DNA of 18,358 nt from Oscillospiraceae bacterium (lineage in GTDB: Bacteria > Bacillota > Clostridia > Oscillospirales > Acutalibacteraceae), in contig CACWJV010000071.1 in assembly GCA_902761265.1 (NCBI GenBank), positions 1 through 18,358 on the forward strand, written 5' to 3'. The number at the start of each line of letters is the position of its first letter. The stretch's first letter is position 1. The translations under genes were made by a program, and so were the position numbers. Below, piece by piece: positions 12,591-18,358 of the stretch. Below the pieces are notes generated by a model. The model made no database searches. It had not been told where the DNA came from and worked only from the letters and a program-made list of their open reading frames with translations.

Positions 12591-15083
12591 TCAGAACGGG
12601 AAATAGACGTCCAGATCGTGATAAGCGAACTGGTTGAAGCCGGGCTTCACACCGTCCTTATATTCGATCTGCTTATACTTCGCGTCTTTCAGACCCTGGA
12701 TCAGACCGTGGAGCATTTCGAAGTCCTTCACCGTCACGCGGTAGTTCGCGCGGATTTCCGGGAAGGTCTGCTCGTCGCTCGCCTCGTTGGTATAGACGAT
12801 ATCGGTCGGCTTCGCCAATCGGATATAGCCGAGTTTGAAGCCGGTGCACCACCAGTAGCTGCCGTAGGGACGGCTGAACTCATGCTTCCATTCGCCCTTG
12901 GTCTGGTCTGCGTTCCAATAGTAGCGTTCGAAATCCATCGACATCATCAGCAGATCCTGATCCTGCGCGCAGTCGTAATGGTCTGCGTCGCGTTCGGTGT
13001 ATTTCTTGTAAACGCCGAGCTCTGCGCCGTAAAGGATTGCGCCGTACTGGCCTTTCCACGGCTGCAGCATCCAGTCGGAACCCTGATATTTGAAATAGAA
13101 GCGGTTGGTATCGTACTGGATCCAGACGAACTGCGACGCAAGGTCATACAGTTTGTTAAAGCCGAAGTTGCGCTGCCACGGATCGTCCGCGGTAAAGAAC
13201 ACGCCTTCCTTGGTGTCGAGCAGATAGCCCACAAGGCCGGTCTGTTTGAGTGCGTCGGTATAGCCGTATTCCGGTTCGGGTTCATAGGTGTAATTGAGGG
13301 ACACCGGCTGGCTGTAGGCGCTGTAGGTCCAGCGGCCGTCGTTTTGCACAGCGGAGGCCACGCGATACTGATGCAAACCGGAATCGCTGGTGCTGTCCAT
13401 CAGGAAACGGTAGGAGGTGCGCTCCTGGCCGTTGTAGGTATATTTGTGGATCTCGCCCATCACGGTGTCGTCGACCCATTTGCCCTGGCTGTTATAGAAC
13501 TGGAGATGATAGCTGTCTGCGCCGGGCACGGTCGGCCAGTCGACCACGATGCTGTGGTCCGCACCGGCTGCGATGATCGGCTTTTCGGGCTTGGCGGGGA
13601 TGGAGTGGACTTCGATCGTTTTGGTATACGGGGAATAGACTTTTTCGCCGTCCTCTTCGAGATAGGCGCGGATGCGGTATTCATAGGTCTGGCCCACGCC
13701 GAGCGTTTTGCCGCTTTCCACATCGGACACACTGAACATTGTGGTCTTGGTGTCGCCGATCTTTTTCCAGTCGCCGTCCGTGTTCTTTTCGATCTCATAG
13801 CCGAGCGCGCCTTCCAGTGCGTTCCAGGAAAGCACCGCCGTATTGCTCGTGTTGAGCACAACCGTTGCGCCCTTGATCGTGCCGAACGAGGTTTCCGCCG
13901 TCAGGATCGGGCTGATCTCGGTTTCGGTGATCTGGCCTTCATAGTTGGCCACCGCGCGCACACGGAAGTTGTAGGTCGTTTCGGGTTCCAAATTCTTGAC
14001 AACGAAGGTCGTCTTGGCGGTCACACCGATCTCGGTCAGCTCACCGTCGATATACCGGAACACATGGTATTCCGACGCGCCGTCGGCTTTCGGCCATTCG
14101 AGCGTCAGGGAATCGTGGCCGGCTTTTTTGAGGTTGAGCGTTGTCACCGCCTTCGGCCACATGGAAACATAAACGGCGCCGCTGACGGCCGAAAGCGTGG
14201 TTTTGCCGCCCACGGTGGCGCTCGCCTGCACGTTGAAATACGCCGTGCGCGGAGACGCCGGATATTTAACGTTGTAAGTGGTCTTCTTGGTCGTTGCCAG
14301 CTTCACAAATTCGCCCTTTGTAGCAACGTCCTTTTTATAGATAATGTATTCCGACGCACCGGCGGATGCGGGCCATTTGAGCGTGGCGCCGGCGGCGGTG
14401 ATGTTGCTCACAGTCAGGCTGGTGACTGCCGCGGGCTTGGTGCTCACTTTGGCCACCGGGCTGTATTTGGCGGCGTACTGCACCGTCTTGCCGTTCTTGA
14501 CATAGGCGCGGACTTTGTAATACCGCACACCCGGAGCAGCCTTGTAGGTGATGGTATAGGTGCGTTCTTTCAGCGTTTTGATCTTCTTGTATTTACCGTC
14601 GGCCGCCTTGGCATACAGCACATAGCCGGTGGCGCCTGCCGCGGCGCTCCAGGTCAGCTTGATCTTTGCCGGGTTAATGACTTTTGCCGTCAGCTTGGCA
14701 ACGTTTGCCGGCTTTGTCAGCGCGGTGACTTTGGCGGACGCTTTGCCGAAATTGCGGCTCGCGCCGGATTTGACGTAGGCGGCAACCTTGTAGGTATACT
14801 GCGTACCGGCGCTCAGATCCTTGTCGGTATAGGTGGTATTGGTGGTGTAGGTTTCGGCAAACCACTGGCCCTTTTTCGCGTCATAGGAATAGACGCAATA
14901 GCCGCTGGCCTTGCTGACCTTGGACCATTTGAGTTTTACCTGGCTTTGGGTCACAGCCGCTACTTTGAGCGTTTTGATCTGGCCGACGGCCGTGGCCGCA
15001 AACGCAAGCTGCATACTGCAAACGCTGGCGAGCATCAGCAGCGCGAGCAGCACGCTCAGGCCTTTTTTGAGTGTTTGGTTCAT
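12591..15083 (-). CDS. Secreted FN3-repeat protein with C-terminal DUF4474
   Basis: An 830-residue surface or secreted protein. ATG at 15083 follows GGAGGAGATATT. Seen: a signal peptide (LKKGLSVLLALLMLAS core, cleavage near AFA-A at 29-30), then about six fibronectin type III-like modules (about 36-122, 125-215, 218-308, 310-397, 401-493, 497-598) with repeated LTWSAAAGATGYVLYAKA, LEWPKADGASEYHVFRY and similar W...G..Y strands. After a Pro-Glu linker (EPEPEYG) comes a DUF4474-like domain (about 607-830) with WMLQPWKGQYGAILYGAELG (671-690), an acidic DCAQDQDLLMMSM strand and YWWCTGFKLGY (743-753). No sortase motif, SLH domain or membrane anchor is present. A role in adhesion or cell-surface glycan contact is inference from domain type. 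It lies 21 bp after galK, so probably co-transcribed. Confidence 0.9.
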   Translation of the reverse strand: MNQTLKKGLSVLLALLMLASVCSMQLAFAATAVGQIKTLKVAAVTQSQVKLKWSKVSKASGYCVYSYDAKKGQWFAETYTTNTTYTDKDLSAGTQYTYKVAAYVKSGASRNFGKASAKVTALTKPANVAKLTAKVINPAKIKLTWSAAAGATGYVLYAKAADGKYKKIKTLKERTYTITYKAAPGVRYYKVRAYVKNGKTVQYAAKYSPVAKVSTKPAAVTSLTVSNITAAGATLKWPASAGASEYIIYKKDVATKGEFVKLATTKKTTYNVKYPASPRTAYFNVQASATVGGKTTLSAVSGAVYVSMWPKAVTTLNLKKAGHDSLTLEWPKADGASEYHVFRYIDGELTEIGVTAKTTFVVKNLEPETTYNFRVRAVANYEGQITETEISPILTAETSFGTIKGATVVLNTSNTAVLSWNALEGALGYEIEKNTDGDWKKIGDTKTTMFSVSDVESGKTLGVGQTYEYRIRAYLEEDGEKVYSPYTKTIEVHSIPAKPEKPIIAAGADHSIVVDWPTVPGADSYHLQFYNSQGKWVDDTVMGEIHKYTYNGQERTSYRFLMDSTSDSGLHQYRVASAVQNDGRWTYSAYSQPVSLNYTYEPEPEYGYTDALKQTGLVGYLLDTKEGVFFTADDPWQRNFGFNKLYDLASQFVWIQYDTNRFYFKYQGSDWMLQPWKGQYGAILYGAELGVYKKYTERDADHYDCAQDQDLLMMSMDFERYYWNADQTKGEWKHEFSRPYGSYWWCTGFKLGYIRLAKPTDIVYTNEASDEQTFPEIRANYRVTVKDFEMLHGLIQGLKDAKYKQIEYKDGVKPGFNQFAYHDLDVYFPF

Positions 15084-15104
15084 AATATCTCCTCCATTTT
15101 TTTA

Positions 15105-16391
15105 TTATATGAGTTGAACTCCGCCGACCGGGCGGATATTGAGTACATAGCAGGCGTCGTCGCCGAACAGCGCGCACATTGCTTTTTTGTATGCGTCGAG
15201 CATATCGAACGGCACGAACGCCTGAATCGTGCCGGCAAATCCGCCGCCGTGGACCCGCCACGCGCCGCGGCCGCGTAAAATCTCTTCGCTGATCAGCAGC
15301 GCGAGCGACAGCGGCTGGCTGGTCGGACGCTTGGACGTGAACACGTTTTGGTTATAGAGATAGGACGAATAGCCGCTTTCGATCACAAGCTGTTTGAACT
15401 GTTCGAAATCGCCGTTTTGCAACGCGTCGAACTCCTTGTCCACCCGCTCGTTTTCGCGGAAGAAATGCAGCGCACGCAGCACCGCGCGTTCCCCGAGCTG
15501 TTTGGCGATGGCGCCGGCGTTGTCAAGCACCTGCTGTTTGTCGACTTCCCGCAAAACCTGTTTGCCGAAATAGCCTGCAACCGCTTCCATCTCGCTGCGG
15601 ATGGCGGCGTAGTCGTCGGTCAGATCGGAGTGGCTGCCCTTGGTGTCTACAATACACAGCGCGTGGCCGCACGACGCAAAATCAAACGCCACCTTGCCGA
15701 CAACCGGCGATTGCGGGTCGGCAAAGTCGATCGACACGAACCCTCCCACGGAGCACGCCATCTGGTCGAGCAGACCGCAGGGCTTTTTGAAATGGACGTT
15801 TTCGGCATATTGCGCGATTTTGGCAATCTCGACCGGCGAAACTTTGCCGTCGTTGTAAAGCTCGTTGATCAGCGTGCCGATCAGCACCTCGAACGCCGCC
15901 GAAGACGACAACCCCGAACCGGACAGCACCTGCGAGGCTGTTGCCGCGTCGAAGCCGCCGATCTTGTAGCCGAGCTGGACAAACCGGTCGAGCATCCCGC
16001 GCACCAGCGCACGGCTGCGGCCGGCGTCAGCGTCGCGCACCGCCAGATCCGCCACAGACACCGCGTCCATCGGATAGCCCGCGGATTTGATGCGAACCAC
16101 GCCCTCGTCGTTTTTCGCCGCCGCCGCAACAACGTCCAGACTGATCGACGCGGCCAGCACCTTGCCGTGGTTGTGGTCGGTGTGGTTGCCGCCGATCTCG
16201 CTGCGGCCGGGCGCGGAAAACAATCCGACGTCCTTTTTGCCTGCGGCGTCAAAGCGGGTATGGAACTCCTCAAGCACCTTGAGGAAGCGTTCATACTGCC
16301 CGGCGTACTGGGCCTTTGTATAGGCGCGCGCAAACGCGTCGTCCAGCGCACGGGAGGAAAGCAGCGTTTTGAGCTGCTGATAGGATGCCAT
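15105..16391 (-). CDS. galK: Galactokinase (GHMP kinase family)
   Basis: It phosphorylates galactose with ATP, the entry step of the Leloir pathway. The protein has 428 residues. Seen: the galactose-binding signature in its clostridial form, SAPGRSEIGGNHTDHNHG (59-76); the ATP-binding GHMP loop VLSGSGLSSSAAFEVLIG (155-172); the catalytic Asp209 in CGLLDQMAC; and the third motif VHGGGFAGTIQAF near the C-terminus. Replacement of the common GE-HTDY by GGNHTDH is typical of this long clostridial subgroup rather than damage. ATG at 16391 has only a weak site (GAG 5 nt away, AAAGG further off). No galT or galE lies in the window. Other GHMP sugar kinases are a less likely alternative. Confidence 0.88.
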   Translation of the reverse strand: MASYQQLKTLLSSRALDDAFARAYTKAQYAGQYERFLKVLEEFHTRFDAAGKKDVGLFSAPGRSEIGGNHTDHNHGKVLAASISLDVVAAAAKNDEGVVRIKSAGYPMDAVSVADLAVRDADAGRSRALVRGMLDRFVQLGYKIGGFDAATASQVLSGSGLSSSAAFEVLIGTLINELYNDGKVSPVEIAKIAQYAENVHFKKPCGLLDQMACSVGGFVSIDFADPQSPVVGKVAFDFASCGHALCIVDTKGSHSDLTDDYAAIRSEMEAVAGYFGKQVLREVDKQQVLDNAGAIAKQLGERAVLRALHFFRENERVDKEFDALQNGDFEQFKQLVIESGYSSYLYNQNVFTSKRPTSQPLSLALLISEEILRGRGAWRVHGGGFAGTIQAFVPFDMLDAYKKAMCALFGDDACYVLNIRPVGGVQLI

Positions 16392-16447
16392 AAAAGCTCA
16401 TCTACCTTTCGTCCGTTTTTTTGATTGCTTCTTTATTTCAGTTGTCC

Positions 16448-16464
16448 GCGCCGGCAGCCGGCGC
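16448..16464. repeat. Perfect palindrome between the VTT gene and galK
   Basis: GCGCCGGC-a-GCCGGCGC. There is no U-run on either strand, so it is not an obvious terminator. Its GCCGGC core and flanking GTC/AGTC resemble the palindromic units at 9492-9702. It lies in the 82 bp between the two genes. Confidence 0.6.
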
Positions 16465-16473
16465 AGTCACACA

Positions 16474-17199
16474 CTAGCCAAGACTGACCTCGCCCTTCGA
16501 AAGGCTGATCACGCCGTTAAACGCGAGCAGCACCAGCCCGGAGAGCAAAAACAGCAAAATGAACGGCAGCAAAAAGCTCGCGCTCATCGGATCATAGACA
16601 CTGCGGCCGATGATCGTATAGGAAAACAGTTTGTAGGAAAAGCCCACCAGCGACACGATCAGGTATTTCCAGTATTCGATGTCGCTTGTGCCGTAAAGCT
16701 GGCTGACCGCGTTGATCGGGATGCACGGAAACAACCGCAAAAAAAACAGCACAACGGCGGAGCCGAGCTTGTTGCGCTCCACCAGATTTTCGGCTTTTTC
16801 GTTTTTGGCGAGCAGCTTTTCGGCGTTGCCGCCGCCGAAGCGTTTGCCCCAAAAATATTTGATGGTAAACAGCAGCGCCGCACCGCACGCGTTGATCGGG
16901 ATCGCGTAATAGGCCGGAAACAGCATGCCGCACGCCACGCAGATGCACGAAAGCGGAAACCACGGGACAACGGCCTTGAGCACAAAGTTTGCCAATATGA
17001 TCGCCACGGAATACCAGGTGGCGCCGTTTTGCTGGATCCATTGTTCAAACGAAGAGAGCGCATCGGTATATTTGTGATACCATTCGATCACGCGGTCCAT
17101 CTGTGACAGACGCAGAAACACGATCAGAATCAGCGCCAGCAGAAAACAGACGAACGCGGCGAAATTGATAACGCTGCTTCGGCTTCTTTTCCTTTTCAC
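16474..17199 (-). CDS. TVP38/TMEM64 (VTT domain) membrane protein
   Basis: A 241-residue polytopic membrane protein. GTG at 17199 has GGGAGG 7 nt upstream. Seen: a basic N-terminus (KRKRSRS), TM at about 10-30, an amphipathic stretch (33-58), then the VTT domain: FVLKAVVPWFPLSCICVACG (72-91), GMLFPAYYAIP, a basic loop with GKRFGGGNAEKLLAK, the family core LRLFPCIPINAVSQLYG (154-170), and C-terminal TMs at about 176-198 and 207-230. VTT proteins are DedA relatives thought to move or scramble lipids or to affect membrane potential; the substrate here is unknown. First gene of a unit with galK and the FN3 gene (82 and 21 bp gaps), though a functional link to galactose use is not evident. Confidence 0.9.
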   Translation of the reverse strand: MKRKRSRSSVINFAAFVCFLLALILIVFLRLSQMDRVIEWYHKYTDALSSFEQWIQQNGATWYSVAIILANFVLKAVVPWFPLSCICVACGMLFPAYYAIPINACGAALLFTIKYFWGKRFGGGNAEKLLAKNEKAENLVERNKLGSAVVLFFLRLFPCIPINAVSQLYGTSDIEYWKYLIVSLVGFSYKLFSYTIIGRSVYDPMSASFLLPFILLFLLSGLVLLAFNGVISLSKGEVSLG

Positions 17200-17238
17200 C
17201 TGTCCGCCTCCCGCTCACAGACAATGATACATGTTATT

Positions 17239-17268
17239 ATTTTACTATGAACCCATGCAATCGGTCAA
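17239..17268 (-). promoter_or_regulatory. Probable promoter of the VTT-galK-FN3 unit
   Basis: Minus strand: TTGACC (17263-17268), 18-bp spacer, TAAAAT (17239-17244). It is about 40 nt before the GTG start and divergent from the plus-strand promoter at 17325-17353. Confidence 0.6.
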
Positions 17269-17324
17269 CGGTTTTCTTAAAAATTTCAAAATGTTTTCAC
17301 AGAATTCTTTTCCACGCCAAAAGT

Positions 17325-17353
17325 TTGGCAAAATTGCAATTGTGTGCTATAAT
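17325..17353 (+). promoter_or_regulatory. Promoter of the D-2-hydroxyacid dehydrogenase gene
   Basis: TTGGCA (17325-17330), 17-bp spacer, and TATAAT (17348-17353), with TGC directly before the -10 (extended -10). The start codon follows 31 nt later with AAAGGA between. Confidence 0.88.
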
Positions 17354-17384
17354 GGGAAAAACGAACGCTGAAAGGATGATCCGT

Positions 17385-18344
17385 ATGAAACTTGTGATTC
17401 TCGACGGCTATGCCGAAAACCCGGGCGATCTGTCGTGGGACTTTTTGGGCGAGCTGGTGGACAGCTTTTGCGTCTATGACGTCACGCCGCCCGAACTGGT
17501 GCTCGAACGAAGCGCCGGCGCCGATATTCTCGTGTCCAACAAAACCGTTTTGTCCGCCGACACCATCCGCGCGCTGCCCGAGCTTAAATGTATCCTTTTG
17601 CTTTCCACGGGCTACAACGTGATCGACGGCAAAGCCGCCCGCGAACGGGGGATCCCCGTGTGCAACATTCCGGCCTATTCCACCAACGGCGTGGCGCAGC
17701 TTGTATTTGCGCTGCTGCTGGAGCTGACCACCGCCGTCGGGCTGCACAACGACAGCGTCAAAAACGGCGACTGGGTGCGCTCCAAACATTTCTGCTATTG
17801 GAAGCAGCCGCTCACGGAGCTTTTCGGCAAAACCTTCGGCATCATCGGCTTCGGACAAATCGGCAAAGCCGTGGCGCAGATTGCAAACGCGATGGGCATG
17901 CGGGTGCTCGCCGTGTCGCCGCATACGCGCAGCTATGACGGCTTCGGCAGCGTCGCGTTCGTCGATCTCGATACCCTGCTTCGCGAAAGCGACGTCGTGT
18001 CGCTCCACTGCCCGCTGACAAGCGACACCACTGCGCTGGTCAACGCGGACTTTCTCAAAAAGATGAAACCCACCGCCTATCTCATCAACACGTCTCGCGG
18101 TCCCGTGGTGGACGAAGAAGCGCTTGCCGCGGCGCTGCAAAGCGGCGCACTTGCCGGCGCGGGCGTGGACGTGCTCTCGTGCGAGCCGCCGAAGGCGGAT
18201 AATCCGCTTTTGCAGTGCAAAACCTGCATCGTCACGCCGCACATCGCATGGGCGAGCTTTGAAGCGCGCAGCCGGTTGATGGAGATTTTCAAAGGCAATC
18301 TCGAAGCGTTTTTACAGGGCGCACCGCGCAATGTGGTGAACTGA
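17385..18344 (+). CDS. D-2-hydroxyacid dehydrogenase (hydroxypyruvate/glycerate dehydrogenase-like)
   Basis: An NAD(P)-dependent reductase of 2-keto acids. The protein has 319 residues, the normal length. ATG at 17385 follows AAAGGA with an 8-nt gap. Seen: substrate domain with STGYNVID (74-81) and IPAYSTNGVAQ (95-105), the Rossmann loop GIIGFGQIGKAVA (152-164), LHCPLT (207-212), INTSRGPVVDE with catalytic Arg238, SCEPP with Glu267, and TPHIAWAS with the proton-donor His286. STGYN and A-STN-VAQ are common in glycerate dehydrogenase-type members, but the substrate cannot be fixed from sequence; glyoxylate/hydroxypyruvate reductase is the best guess. Single-gene unit in the window, under its own promoter. 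Confidence 0.92.
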   Translation: MKLVILDGYAENPGDLSWDFLGELVDSFCVYDVTPPELVLERSAGADILVSNKTVLSADTIRALPELKCILLLSTGYNVIDGKAARERGIPVCNIPAYSTNGVAQLVFALLLELTTAVGLHNDSVKNGDWVRSKHFCYWKQPLTELFGKTFGIIGFGQIGKAVAQIANAMGMRVLAVSPHTRSYDGFGSVAFVDLDTLLRESDVVSLHCPLTSDTTALVNADFLKKMKPTAYLINTSRGPVVDEEALAAALQSGALAGAGVDVLSCEPPKADNPLLQCKTCIVTPHIAWASFEARSRLMEIFKGNLEAFLQGAPRNVVN

Positions 18345-18358
18345 CAAAAGTCAAAAAA

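Noticed and set aside
12618..15278. 886-codon open frame on the plus strand
   Set aside because: It lies opposite the FN3 gene and galK 3' end, has no ribosome binding site or recognisable domain, and is rich in Phe/Gly/Val/His from antisense of GC-biased codons.
16448..16464. Terminator of the VTT gene
   Set aside because: Strong palindrome but no U-run on the minus strand, so read-through into galK is likely.

Overview
The window looks like chromosome from a Gram-positive, GC-rich gut-type Clostridia (Oscillospiraceae/Ruminococcaceae-like). The grounds are the protein families (a VTC/DUF4956/Cthe_2159 cluster, FN3-DUF4474 surface protein, PF12897-type aspartate aminotransferase next to asnS), strong AGGAGG-type ribosome binding sites, and sigma-A promoters (TTGNNN-17-TATAAT). 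Genus cannot be fixed from the sequence alone. No tRNA, rRNA, CRISPR array, integrase or transposase was seen.

Region by region: (1) 1-3907, minus strand: an OmpR-type response regulator and histidine kinase overlapping by 7 bp, followed by a VTC-domain protein, a DUF4956 membrane protein and a carbohydrate-binding lipoprotein that runs off the left edge. This reads as a two-component system beside an envelope/polyphosphate-like operon. (2) 3908-6570: a decayed, mosaic accessory stretch. It holds palindromes, a DNA-deoxyinosine glycosylase gene broken by an internal frameshifting deletion, a DUF4304 gene, and a HEAT-repeat gene whose 3' end is replaced by the out-of-frame tail of another gene. 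A module of about 180 bp (gene tail + stop + tandem repeat + intrinsic terminator + sigma-A promoter) occurs twice here as a direct repeat. (3) 6520-9314, minus: asnS followed by an aspartate aminotransferase gene, behind one strong extended -10 promoter. (4) 9315-11020, plus: a non-coding stretch with five palindromic repeat units, then a structured RNA with attenuator-like alternative pairings. It precedes an AT-rich, probably transferred gene coding for a zinc-ribbon/CFI-box protein with its own terminator. (5) 11068-17268, minus: a VTT/TVP38 membrane protein, galactokinase, an 830-residue secreted FN3-DUF4474 protein, and a GH29 alpha-L-fucosidase that sits behind an intrinsic terminator. 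(6) 17325-18344, plus: a D-2-hydroxyacid dehydrogenase with a textbook promoter.

The housekeeping genes (asnS, aminotransferase, galK, dehydrogenase) are intact with the expected catalytic residues. The interest lies in the two accessory stretches: the repeat-bounded mosaic at 4.1-6.6 kb, and the palindrome array plus orphan structured RNA at 9.4-9.95 kb. All family names come from recognising motifs by eye; no database search was run.
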